Shown here piece by piece: positions 1 through 11,535 of a DNA stretch of 64,000 nt. The notes under the pieces are model-generated. The model worked only from the letters and a program-made list of their open reading frames with translations, searched no databases and was not told the origin of the DNA. The translations under genes and the position numbers were made by a program. Source of the DNA: Anticarsia gemmatalis (taxonomy: Eukaryota; Arthropoda; Insecta; Lepidoptera; Erebidae); the NCBI RefSeq assembly GCF_050436995.1, contig NC_134758.1, positions 2,790,001 through 2,854,000 of the forward strand, in the 5' to 3' direction. How positions within the stretch are numbered: the first letter of the stretch is position 1; the number at the start of each line of letters is the position of its first letter.

Positions 1-298
1 ATCTATGCCTAAAGATGATTCTGACTTACAAAATTAAGAGTTTTGAATGTATGCTAAATGAGTGTCTGCCAAACTATTTTCTGCGAAATGAAGTTTATGC
101 CATCCGTTGTTATACCAAATAATATTATGACGTAAAAAGTTCTGCTAAAAAATGTGTACCCATTTATTATACTTGTTTTGTAAGAATTCTTACAGGTTAT
201 AAACTGTCTGTGTGTCAAATCTTATCAAATTTATTAAGCAGTATTAGCGTGATTGACAAATAAACATCTATCCAAACTTTCGCATTTATAATATTAGT
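1..298. other. AT-rich non-coding DNA with a Helitron-type end fragment
   Basis: No coding potential. At about 255-298 the minus strand matches the 5' terminal region common to Helitron-like elements here (a TAATATTATAAATGCGAAAG-like stretch). The rest of that element is absent. Confidence 0.3.
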
Positions 299-640
299 TT
301 ATTATAAGTTAAGTATAGATATCTTGAAGTGCACCCGTCAATCTAACGAGAGACCTGAGTGCGTATGATGGATGATCAGATCATTGTCAAGATAGTAGCC
401 ATCTGTAGCTTTTCTACCACTATCAACTATTGACAATCGGCTAGCCATCTAGAAAATTCAGATTTTCAATTTTGTATGACTGTTCCAACGGGCGTCGTAG
501 AAACTATTTAAGCATTACATTTTAAATGTCAAACTTTCGATACTCGACAGTACCGACTGTAGACAATCGGGCTACTGAGTGCATATGATGGATGATCAGA
601 TCATTGTCTCGACAGTAACCATCTGTTCACTGTCTGAACG
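299..640 (+). repeat. Dispersed repeat family A, copy 1, with a 50-bp direct repeat
   Basis: Two roughly 50-bp copies of a sequence starting TGAGTGC and containing GATGGATGATCAGATCATTG lie near 356 and 575. Between them is the family A core: a CACTATC...GACAATCGGCTAGC block, then TTTGTATGA, then TCGATACTCGA and TGTAGACAATCG. The same ordered blocks recur near 13.5, 27.0 and 32.7 kb. No open frame; it is probably a non-autonomous transposon. Confidence 0.5.
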
Positions 641-1964
641 TGAGCACTGAATGAATAACATACTTTCGTGTAAGGTCAACGACCGAGGTTATTATAAATA
701 GATCGTAGGTCAGCAGGATTAGGCTTATGTGTAGGAAAGGTTCTGTTTGAGTGTGTTTTTAATTTCTTGTTTAATTAAAATGTTAATTGCTATTTTTGTA
801 AAAATATTTAAGTCTTACGAAAGTAGAGAGGATGCTTCGGATCTTTTTTGAACACTAAAAAGAAAATGAGTGTTCTATTCATTTACAAGAACTATAGATA
901 TAAGGGAAATTCAAAAGATATTTATATCAAACTTGTGATGGGTGTAAAACAACGCGAAGTTATTGGTCATTCCGATTTGAAATATACGTTATTCGTATTT
1001 AAGAAGCAACTTTAAGAACGAATTTAAGCAAGTAATTTAAAGTCATCCAAAAGACTAAAGTTTTACAGCCTTAACTATTCGTTGCCGAGGCTTGCTGAAG
1101 TTTCAGTAAACACTGAAGGCGGGTACTGACGTTCAACTTGTTCTAAACACTACAGATTAAAGTTTCATATAAGTTTTGTATTAGATTTGCAGGCGAAAGA
1201 ACAGTTTCGTGGCCTCTTGAATATTGTGCTGGAACTTAATAATATAATTATTATGCATAGATTTTTTTACTTTTCTTCAGTATTAGTGCCCTTTTTGGAT
1301 ACATATTATTTTTATTAATACGAAAATCTGTCTGTTATATAACATGCCTAAAGTCTCGGTACCAATTAATAACTCTTGACCAAAGTTAGATCACTTTCGA
1401 CTGCTTTTGTTTTTTTATATTAACCAAACGAAACGCGAGTACATCCACGCGAATTAACTAGAAGATAAACAATAAGAAATAACAGGTTTGATAACATGTG
1501 AATAGTCTGTCTAAGAAGATGAAGTTATTTTTGGAATAAAATTATCTGACTACAGTACAACTGGCTTTAGCATACTCATAGCTAGCAGCTGTGACTTTAT
1601 TCTATAAAAATCTACGGATCATTTATTTATACATTTCAGCACACGCTTTTCAGGACACTGCAACAATTAAATCAGCCATTATATGGAAACCGCACTGCGG
1701 TACCAAAATATTATAGTTTTACGCAAATAGACATCTGTTTATACAAAGCACAGCAGAATACCTACCTACTATTTTAGTTCTGTACTTAATTGAAACAACT
1801 AAATTAGTTAATTAGTAAAAGAGGACTTCTGCTAACAATTTTGGTGGCCAATTTTTAAAAAATGTATTGTTGCAAATTAGGCTCTAGTTTTATTCATAGC
1901 TTTTCACCTAAACCTTTCCATTTAGTAAATCTCTTAAAGTTGTGTTAGCAAACACACATTTTAA
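641..1964. other. No recognised feature
   Basis: AT-rich DNA without a supported frame. A small hairpin (TTCAGT/ACTGAA) lies near 1100. No repeat family is recognised. Confidence 0.4.
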
Positions 1965-2235
1965 CTGCACGTTTGGCGCAGTGGTTAAAGCGGTCACCTC
2001 GCCGCAACAACCGTAGCGCCGCGTGTGGTGGGTTCGAATCCCACCCGGGACAAATCTTTGTGTGATGAGCACGAGTATTTGTTCCGAGCCTGGATGTTAA
2101 TGTATCTATATAAGTATGTATTTAGAAGTATATAAGTATGTTTAGCAGTTATTTGGTTACCATAGTACAAGCTCTGCTTAGTTTGGAATCAAAATGACCG
2201 TGTGTGAGTTGTCCAATAATATTTATTTATTATTT
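1965..2235 (+). repeat. tRNA-derived SINE, full length
   Basis: Pol III box A (TGGCGCAGTGGTTAAAG) and box B (GGTTCGAATCC) sit in a tRNA-like head starting ACTGCACG. A body follows with the segment CTCTGCTTAGTTTGGAATC, and the tail is ATTTATTT-like. The same body occurs on the minus strand at 22254-22426 and 43864-44141. It is a retroposon head, not a tRNA gene. Confidence 0.9.
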
Positions 2236-2741
2236 GCACAACCTACATATAAATATATAAATATTACCTACTATATTTAATATATTTATTTTTTTATTTA
2301 CTATATTTATTATATTACATACATTCATAGTATTACGTTATTTTGGTATCTCGTTATTCATTTATCTACAAAGTGCGTATTAATCAAGTACCTGGTAAAT
2401 TTCCTATTTCATTGTCATTATACGGATGCGTTTATAAAAAACACGTTTCCGATTTCATATCGAAATCGTATGATGTTTGTTTGTTAAACGACACACACAA
2501 ACAGACTTTCGCATTAATAACATTGCCGGGATCACGTTACGTAATACAAAAATCATACAAAAACAATCTGAAATAGGCCATGCAAATATATTTGTTACGG
2601 CATCAAACAATACGAGAGTGCGTTCCATTTCCATAGTACGATTGGTAAAGATCGTGTTACAGAGTATTAATTTCATTTCAGTTATTTTAGGCTTACTCGA
2701 ATTTTCTTTAGTTATAATAAGTAGTAGTACTTTCCCATATA
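2236..2741. other. AT-rich DNA, no supported gene
   Basis: Reading frames of 73-103 codons overlap here on both strands, but two of them begin with TTG or GTG rather than ATG. None has a recognisable domain. Confidence 0.4.
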
Positions 2742-2987
2742 TCTATACTAATACTAATATTGTAAAGCTGAAGAGTTTGTTTGTTTGAACGCGCTAATCT
2801 CGGGAACTACTGGCCCGATTTGAAAAATTCTTTCAGTGTTAGATAGCCCATTTATCGAGGAAGGCTATAGGCTATATATCATCACGCTACGACCAATAGG
2901 AGCAGAGTACCAGTGAAAAATGTTACAAAAACGGGGAAAATTATGATTCTCTTATGTGACGCAAGCGAAGTTGCGCGGGTCAGCTAG
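2742..2987 (+). mobile_element. Non-autonomous Helitron-like element
   Basis: It begins TC (TCTATACTAATACTAATATT) directly after an A and ends CTAG directly before a T, the Helitron A/T target rule. A 3' hairpin, CGCAA (2960-2964) with TTGCG (2971-2975), lies 8 nt before CTAG. It is 246 bp with no coding frame, so it would move using proteins supplied elsewhere. Confidence 0.8.
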
Positions 2988-4017
2988 TAATTTATATCCG
3001 TGTTCTAAAAACAGTACAGACACATTATTATCTTCGGAATAAATAAATCCTACACTTTCCGATTTTTGCGACTATATTATTTTCAATCGCAGGTTGATGT
3101 TTTGAATTGAACAACATTAATGGTAATCAGCTGACCCTATTATGAGTTACTAATAAATTATTATTACTAAAATGAAAACTACATTTAATAATTTCATGTT
3201 AAAGCACAACGGACTTTAAGTTAATTAAGAATAATAGTAATCACTAAGTACAGAGATTTGCAGCTACCAAATTCACCTCAGAAGTTTACAAAGTTAAACT
3301 GTTGTTTTTGTTTACAATGGGCTAATTAAATATAACATTTCCTCACGCGGAAAATGCATATTATTATAATATGTGTGAAAATATAACAAAACATAACACA
3401 GTGTTGCCAACTTCCAAATTATATTTAATGTGGCAACATTACCATCTTAACGTTCCCGCCAATTTGCAAGCGGAATGCGGATTAAAATGATTTTATCAAA
3501 GTAAAATATGAGTTTTCTCACAAAAATATTTTTGTATCCTTATACAGTGTAATTGGATACAGTTAATCTTCTAAAAGAGTCTTGAGTTGGAATGCTTCAA
3601 ATCCGTGAAATGGGACAATTTAATTAATTTATGATTTATTAAAAGTCTTTATTGTCAATTGCTTAGTGAAGATTTGTGAGGATTATCAAGATTACTCGAA
3701 GGTTCGCAATATTGTTTCGATTTTATTCGTAATTGATTTGCACAATCGACGGCGCTATAACAATTTGTGCCGACCTACTACTAGTGTGCTTGTAAAGTTT
3801 GTCATTACGACTAGTCTGGAAACAATAAATTTTAATCTTAACAATTTATGATTATGCTTACATATTTTTTGTCTAAGTAACAACTGTTTGTAGATCATAC
3901 CTATTCCGTGTGGGGATTGTAAAGAACGCGCTGCGTTCTAGTAGTTACTCTACTGATTAAATAGGTATTCATATAAAATATCGTCAAAGTACAAGACTTA
4001 GAAGATTTTTTATCAAA
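2988..4017. other. No recognised feature apart from a small hairpin
   Basis: AT-rich and non-coding. Near 3923 there is a tight palindrome with a 7-bp stem (AGAACGC/GCGTTCT) and a 3-nt loop. No gene or repeat is recognised. Confidence 0.35.
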
Positions 4018-4200
4018 CGTTCAACTCATACGGGAATTAATGCGAACACGCATTTTACCTTATATTAAGTGAGCGAGTGCAACCTGCGCCGAAACGTTAG
4101 GAATTTTAAGGTAAAATGCGTGTTTGCGTTAATTCCCGTATCCTATTACATATTAAACATACAACGCGGGAGTTTAAAAGTTGTGGTCGTTCAACTCATA
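4018..4200 (+). repeat. Foldback insertion flanked by 13-bp direct repeats
   Basis: CGTTCAACTCATA occurs at 4018-4030 and again at 4188-4200, like a target duplication. Between them, arms of about 32 nt (around 4030-4062 and 4109-4141) are near-perfect inverted copies beginning CGGGAATTAATGCG. They enclose about 45 nt containing GCGCCGAAACGTTAGG. Confidence 0.65.
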
Positions 4201-6236
4201 TTTATTAAAAGCCTTGTTCTTGCAACACGGTATCATTCAAAACTTCTACTGATTTTTTTTTTTCAATGTAAAACCTAATGTCACTTGATATTGTCTGGGA
4301 GTCGAACTGAGCTTCTTATGTACTGCTTAACCCTTCGGCCTTGAAGGTAGAATAACATATTAAATTATACCAAAAGGTCATAAATCTTAAGCAAAAATAT
4401 TTACGTTACAGCCCCATATCGCATTAGTCCACACACCCAGGTAGTTTACTTAATAACTTATCACAGACTTACATAAAATACATAGAATATGGTGTGAACA
4501 AGGCCTTATATCTCGTTGTTTATAACGTTACAGGGTCACTTGTTGTCCAAATATATTGCTAGGAGACGGGGTATAATAACTGGTAAAGCGTAGGTACTTA
4601 GTTATTTAGCTAAATATTTTTTTTACCTTACCTTAATTTACTTTTAATTGCAATTTTATTAGAGGCACGAATTAAAACCAATATTAAATGCTCGTCTCTT
4701 GGTAGCGATATATTGAGTTCTTTTTTATAAATAAAAATTACAAGCAGTTGAATATAGAGAAAACACGTCAATAGTCTTATTTTGGAGAATATGATCCAAT
4801 AAACACAAGTTAAATTCTTCGTAGTTCCAAATAATAATTATTTTTTTAAGCTTAATATCTATAATATTACTCATAATCACTTAACCCTTGGGGAAAAAGA
4901 AAGGCTTAGACCCAGGAAACAGAACTTGCTTGCAATTTCTGTAAACTTTTCTATCTATGTTAATCTATGTTAAAAACCTAGAACTATACTTGAGAGACCT
5001 ATATGCCATCTAGGAAATTAGCCTATTTAGCGTGTGCAAGTGAGTTTAATCGATGACATGTCTCAGTTCATTGCGTTAATTGATCAATCGAGACGTGGTT
5101 TATGATTAGTCTATGTATCATTGATGTCTTCAATTTAGATATGTATCACTGAGCTATTAGTACAATTGCAGTAATCACTGCTACTGATATTAGCTATATC
5201 GTCATTAAGAACCAGTTTCACTTTTGCTTGTTTATTAATAAATCATTAAATTTGAAAGACAGTACCTTTTGGTTTTATAGGTACCTAGTATAAAACATAT
5301 TGTTCTTTTTACAACAAACGAAACCTACGCTTCACGCACCTATGCACATTTTTTAAACATGAAAATCGTTTAAAACTTGTTTGACTAAAGTTCAAAAATT
5401 ATTCGGAGAAGACTATCTATCTATATGCTACATAATATTCACATAAAATCGGCCGTTACTGAAATGAAAAACTAACCCGAACTTCAAACTGTTTTCCAGC
5501 AAAACGAAACGAAACCCGTCCCACTGTCTAAACAAAGTAGTCAAGTGTATTCGTTAGAAAATTTACTGTTAATACAATGTCGCTAACGATTAAGGCACAA
5601 GTTTTAACGAGTGTACCCTAACTTCATTACAAGCTGTACAAAGCGTAAAGTGAGATTTTTATTGTAGAGCTGTTTAAGTAGCGAAGTCTTTTACACTCTT
5701 ATGTTGTGTGCTAAGGTTTTTTAAGCCAACAACTTAGTAGTTCCTTGTGTACAAGGTTCGTGGCTGTGGTATACAAAATTCAAAGTTTGGAACGTTATTG
5801 AGCCACAGTCGTGTGCTGCTGATGGTTTGCCTATCTAGAATAGCTATTTTATTTTAGAAATACAGATAGTCATTTATTATGATGTAGATGAACCGTGCAT
5901 GACAAGGATTTTTAGTTAATACTAATTTATCGAATTATGAAAAACTAGTATTTTTTTTATTTATAGCAATTTTGCATATAGCAATTGCAATAAATTGCTA
6001 TTGCTACAAATGGGGTTATCAACCGCATCGTTATTTTTAGCTACAAGGGAAAATTTTCATTCGATAAAAAGATTTCTCTGTCTGATGCTACTAAATCATC
6101 TGCAATAAATGGACACAGGCCAGTAATGAGCATAATGATTATTACTACTATTACTTCTATCTGTGAAATAAGTGGAAAACGATGAAGCCCTAGAAAGATA
6201 TACACAGATAATTTCGGGGATTTCCTTAAATACATT
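4201..6236. other. No recognised feature
   Basis: AT-rich DNA with stop codons in all frames and no repeat that I recognise. Confidence 0.4.
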
Positions 6237-7267
6237 CAAAAAAATCAAAAAATCAAAATCAAATCATTTATTCATTTAGGTCAAGTGCTGACGCTTATGA
6301 TAGTCAATGATACAGAGAGTGAATTTACCGCCAGTTCGGAAGGTAGGGCCAATGAGAAGAGCTGGCAAGAAACTCCTGGCCACTCTTTTTAATCGCCAAA
6401 TGATTTTAACAATATTTATGCTGGTATAAAACATTGATGATGTAAGTAGCTGCTACCTACCAACACTACCGAACACACTTTGGTCATAACATAAATTAAA
6501 TCAATATATTAAGGTGCTAATAAACAAGATATAAATAGTATTGGAAGCATGATGGGAGCATCTACCCACATAATAATATAAATGAAATCATAAGAGGCAT
6601 TTCAAGAGCATACTGTGGTAAAGGAAGTACAGTTAGTGAAACGTAGTTGCTTAAAAAAAAAATTATGGCAGTCACCACACCCAGGACGACCAGTCACCCC
6701 AAGCAGCACCCGTTCACGAGTATGACGCGTGGACCAGCCATCACCCCCTTCGCACATATTAGAGGGAAGGGGGTGACCCGGCACACGACGCCGCCGCAAG
6801 CAATGACATTTTAGTGAGCATGACGAACCTTGGCATGGGAGCCCACCATTTCAATGAAAAAAAAGAAAAATGAATACCACTGAGACTCGTGCAATACCTC
6901 TCTGTTACAGAGTTGAAATGACTGATTAATGTTTATACAATGCAAAGATGTATATATAAATATATAGATATTTAATCTCGATTTCTGTAGAACGCGTAAC
7001 TAACTAATCCCATGTTTTCTTATCCATTAAGTAATCGTCAACCTTATAATAACCCCTTTTAATAAGATGATCTTTAACAACTACTTTGAATTTTTGTTGG
7101 GGAAGATCCATAACACTGCTAGGGAGTTTGTTATACAACCGAACATTAGGAGCAAAGTACTCTTTCTTAACCAAGGCGACAGAAACGTCAAGAAAACTAA
7201 GGTGGTTATTAGATATCCAGTTATATTCGAGAGTTTTATCTCGAATATTTTCATCCAGACCCTTCAA
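6237..7267 (-). mobile_element. 5'-truncated non-LTR retrotransposon (LINE) 3' end
   Basis: The minus frame 7267-7004 reads like the C-terminus of a LINE reverse transcriptase polyprotein: LYNKLPSSVMDLP, then a Lys-rich helix and a YYKVDDYL motif. The frame has no ATG and a TGA two codons upstream of 7267, so the fragment is disabled. About 760 bp of 3' UTR follows, ending in an AAATCA-type simple tail near 6237. The UTR end recurs in the other orientation at 9073-9160. The clade (CR1, Daphne or jockey type) is not settled. Confidence 0.6.
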
Positions 7268-7724
7268 AAGTCAATTTGACTGCAGGCTGAAACTCAAGGT
7301 CGCTCGTTAGTACGGACATTTTTTAACAAAAATGTATGTATAGCCAGTTCACCTGCACTGTGTGAACTACTATGGTAGCTTGTTAGAGCAACGATCAGAA
7401 ATAGCAACAACACGATATTGCGCAGTTAAAAACGTGTGATAACGATCTGCTGCAACAATCGTTGTTTGGACAACAGAAAAAAAATATGTTTGATGCAAAT
7501 ATTTATTTGCTGTTGGTATCCTTATCACATCAATCAAGATAGCATATAATTCGGATGCACATAATATAAAAAATTCAGCTGCGAATGTTTATCGTTTTCA
7601 GAACTTTAAACTATCCTAATGTTAACTTTACGACTATTATAGGCAAGCGGATAATTTATGAATCATGTAAAAAAAATTGAGCATATGCTAGGCGCATTAT
7701 CGCAATTGGGTCTAACTCTTTTAT
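7268..7724. other. No recognised feature
   Basis: AT-rich, non-coding. It may include more decayed LINE sequence next to 7267, but I see no conserved motif. Confidence 0.3.
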
Positions 7725-7870
7725 ATAAAACTACCGCGGCCTGGCCCGACTTCGTCCAGTTATAGTTAGTATAATTTTATCTTGTTAATTCCGTTCCCGT
7801 GGAAATTTTGGTCACATCAATCCCATACAAACCTAGTCCCGACTGTTACTGAGCTGAAGTTAATCATAGA
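7725..7870 (-). mobile_element. Decayed Helitron-like 3' fragment
   Basis: The minus strand carries a degraded GACGAAGT-type hairpin region (near 7745) and a body resembling 53830-53965: both contain GTTAATCC/GTTAATTCC and ATCCCATAC. The CTAG end is not preserved. Confidence 0.4.
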
Positions 7871-9072
7871 TATAAGTCACGAATACCACTTTACACTCTA
7901 CCTACCGTATTTTCGCCTTCAAAATACTGCAATTCATAGTACACCATACCTTTTGTCTACTAGATGCAGGTATTGGAACAGTGCCAAGAAAAGAATTACG
8001 CCCGTACGTTACTTCAACCTCGATATCACACTTTTTTTTTTACAATTTTTTTACGAACGATTTATTGGATAATATCATGCCTGTACAAGCTGAAAGGGAA
8101 AGAAGTAGGTGCTAATTTCAATCATGTGTTAAAGTAATAGAGTTTAATTTTAATTGTAACTAAGTCATTGCATGGTTTCTCACCATAAACTGTATCCGAT
8201 ATGTGCTTTATAGTTAGTATTGATAGAGTTAGTTCATACATTTTACGAGCTATGACTTATTATCGCCTCTACACATGACGTTTCAAACGCTAATATTTTT
8301 TTTGCATTCTACTAAACAATGCATTTACTTGCATTTTGTTCCCTTACAGTACGCAAGTGGCCGAGGGCTCAAAATGAGAAGTAACTTAAAATATCTCAAA
8401 GTTACGAGTGTTTCTTGAAATTATATCTGGAAAAAAAACTTCAGAATACTATGTATATCTGGAAATTCTTCAAAACAGTTCCTGTTAGAGTCTGAAAATT
8501 CAAAAACGCTTTTAACTGTCGTGTTAAAATGATGTGCTAACCCCCTTTCCCACATTACGAGGAATTTCTCGTCCAGTAGAACATTAAAATCTACGCATTC
8601 TCCAGTTACTCTAAGAGAAAAAAACAATTTCTTAAGTGTCTCTGAGAAATGTTTTTACAAAACTTTATATTTACAATCAGCAGTTGCACTTACAAGCACT
8701 TCAATTTATAATCTAACGAAGTTTATTTCAACCCTTATACTAAAATATAGCCTTCTTATTTTAGTAAAAATAAAACTAATACCAAGAAAAGTCTTATACA
8801 AATAGCCAATCAATCACCATTTAATATAGTCCTAAAACATAGTAGAAAGCCTTGCATGCAAGATTCGCGACTTGGAGAGGTACAAAATTTAGAATTTAGA
8901 TAGTCATTGATCCGTACGCTTATGCAGCGGATAGATGCCTGTTATATACAGTTACTGTATTTTGGAAATACGCTGAATGATTAATTATAATCGAAGGTAC
9001 CTGGGTCAAATATAGCCAGCCGAAAAACATGGCCACATACCATTATTTCAAACATGAGACATTGTAATAGTA
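7871..9072. other. No recognised feature
   Basis: AT-rich DNA. Short frames begin with non-ATG codons and lack domains. Confidence 0.35.
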
Positions 9073-9160
9073 TTTCCGAACTGGCGGTAAATTCACTCTT
9101 TGTAGCTTGTATTGACTATCATAAGTGTTAGCATTTGACCTTAATGAAAAAATGATTTGA
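9073..9160 (+). repeat. LINE 3'-terminal fragment
   Basis: From CCGAACTGGCGG to ATGATTTGATTTTG this is the reverse complement of 6245-6345. It is a second copy of the same 3' end in opposite orientation, ending in a TGATTT-type tail. Confidence 0.6.
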
Positions 9161-10236
9161 TTTTGCGTTGAACACGACCTTTAATTGTCGCTAGTGTTAC
9201 ATGTATCCGATTGGCGTACCTGTCAACCCTTCAAGCACTATGCTAGTCGCTTAGTGTCGGTTAAAGTGAAACATTCTGTTGAAGTATTTGACCCAGGTAA
9301 CTTACATAAATCGTGCCTTCTAAAACACTTTACTAAGTTCTCAGACTATAGTTCTAAAGGATTAAAATAGATAAATTCTTAGAACAATCCCAAAATTATA
9401 CGTCTTTCGACCTACGGATCAAACCTCAGAATAAACAATGTTTCAAGCACCACTTAAGTTAAGAGTTATCGAAAAATATTACTTCGAGTGTAATGACCTT
9501 TATCAATCAAATAATTCAAAGAAAATTAGGGAAAAATATTACACTGTATATTTTGAATATTTTATAATTTTTTCCTTGAAATTACCAGTTTTTCCTGTAA
9601 CCGAGGATTTCTTAAACGTGTTGGAAATGGGGAAAAATGTAGCAGCTTTTAAATGTCATTATCAAGTTACAAAAGAGACTTATCTGATTCCAGTCTGTCT
9701 GCAAAAATGAATGATTTAGGAGAAAGCCTAAGAACTTATTGTATTACTGAAGATATTGCTTCCACGGTACTCGGTCTTACAGGGTTTCAGAAACTCTAAT
9801 TGATTATTAACCAACTTCAAAAAAGGCTTATTAATCTTCGCAGGTCGAAGCCGGTTTAAGTAAAGAATATGATTTTCAAGAAGTATTACGAGACAGTTTA
9901 ATATTTTAACAGTTTGTTTAAAAAAATGATTTGACCAACATTCAAAAACTGAGGGTTCATCCGCAAATTTCGTGTATATACATATATATAGAGTACAAAG
10001 TACAATCAGGGCTCAAAACTGCAAGTTTCATTTAACTTTATACTTAGCACATAATTCACGTGGATCCCTCCAAATAGAACGACTCCCATAAGAGACATAA
10101 AGGACTCTCAACGACACTTCAATTTCTGAGTACAAAGTTCACAAACATACTAATTACGAAACGCTGTATAAAACAGACCACTTCGGACCTTTAAAGCACT
10201 TTTAACAAAGTTACAACGTAATATAATACTTACGTA
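9161..10236. other. No firm feature; one uncertain 90-codon frame
   Basis: An ATG frame at 9438-9710 (plus) starts with ACA before the ATG, but it shows only a low-complexity mix of Lys, Tyr and Phe and no domain. I do not call it a gene. The rest is AT-rich. Confidence 0.3.
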
Positions 10237-10410
10237 CTTAATTTTAGAAATGCGAAAAGTGTTTGTTTATCTGTCCTTCTTTCATGTGAAAACGTCTGTA
10301 CCGATTTGGATCAAATTTTCCAGGTTGATAGATCATATGCTAGAAGTCTACACTTCTACAGGTTAAGCCCTGGGAATGAGCTACTATTTGATCCATATAA
10401 AAGCCTGTTT
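10237..10410 (+). repeat. Helitron-type 5' region fragment
   Basis: TAGAAATGCGAAAAGTGTTT, then a CTGTCCTTC stretch and a GTACCGATTTGGATCAAAT stretch, resemble the 5' body of the Helitron-like and related repeats elsewhere in the window. Neither terminus is clear. Confidence 0.35.
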
Positions 10411-10473
10411 CTTGGTCCTTTAGATTATAATTGAGCATCGAATTGACAATTTGTGTGCTATTGTGTGAAAAAA

Positions 10474-10566
10474 CATGGATACTATTACCGGCGGTAAATT
10501 GTATTTCCTTTGTCCTACAGGTGGAGACGCGGGAAAAGCCAGTGTTGGAGTAAAAATTTTATCGTA
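10474..10566 (+). CDS. Possible 30-codon reading frame or first exon
   Basis: The frame starts MDTITGGKLYFLCPT and stops at a TAA that lies within a consensus donor (ATC/GTAAGT, 10561-10569). A TATA-like CATATAAAAG lies near 10393. A pyrimidine-rich acceptor ending CCTACAG at 10520 could also make 10521-10563 an internal 43-nt exon. No partner exon is identified. This may be a chance arrangement. Confidence 0.15.
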
Positions 10567-11369
10567 AGTACTTAGCCTATGTGGTTTTGTTTACTCGTGC
10601 TCACCCTTTTGGGGATAGGCGAGATGTTATGTGTCAACCGCAGAAGGTATTTCGGAAGGTCGTTAAATGAGGTTGTTCTGGGAACTTAATTGTGATATTT
10701 ACAAGGAAAATTTAAGTGATTGTTTTTATTACTTTCTGCTACATTTTAGTGTTGATGCGAATGTTTCTGTTTAAGCCAAAAAACAAAGAGTTTAATTTGT
10801 ATTAACTATAACATTCCTTAACTTCTAGTTAGACTTAAACTCTTGAATTTAAACCTAAGTCTGGAGCTGTCACTGTTAAAATCAAAATCAGTCTTAAATT
10901 TCTGTAGTATAACGTTCAACATAATCTAAAATTATACTAGAGTTTTAAGCCGTTTGTGATCAACTTCAACGTAAAAAGAAATTAAATTCAACATTGAACT
11001 ATCATCCAATTTTAGTATCAATAACCACAAAATAATTAATTTAAAACGTACGAAAAGCAAGCTAGTTTCCAAATTCTTTTGACAATAAACCACTCGATGC
11101 GTCTTCAATAGTATCGAAACTTACCGCACTAAAACGCGATCCCTATAAATTGTATCTAAATAAAAATAAAGAGTATACTTTGTAACAGTATTTATGATCG
11201 GAAAGGTGTATTATATTGAGCGCATACGATAACTGTTGCCATAAACGATACATCTCGAGTATTTCAGAAGCATTTTATTACATGCTCTTAACGTATTGCG
11301 TTACCGGTCAGATTTAGGTGAAATAAAAGTAGAACACGATACGAGTAACCCAATTTGAGGTAGTGCTAA
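10567..11369. other. No recognised feature
   Basis: AT-rich, non-coding, no repeat recognised. Confidence 0.35.
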
Positions 11370-11535
11370 TCCTACTTATATTATAAACTCGAAAATTTGT
11401 GAGGATGGATGAATGTATGTCTCTTACTGTCCCATTTTTATGAAATTGGGCACACAAATAGTTTATAACCTAGATTAACACAAAAGATACTAATTCTATG
11501 GGTTTTTTTTTCATGCGGACGAAGTCGCGGACTAG
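11370..11535 (+). mobile_element. Short Helitron-like element
   Basis: It starts TC (TCCTACTTATATTATAAA) after an A. It ends with a GCGGACGAAGTCGCGGA hairpin region and CTAG at 11532-11535 before a T. It is 166 bp, with no coding sequence. Confidence 0.65.

Noticed and set aside
1965..2052. tRNA gene on the plus strand
   Set aside because: Box A and box B are present, but the sequence continues into a SINE body that recurs at 22.3 and 43.9 kb. It is a SINE head.
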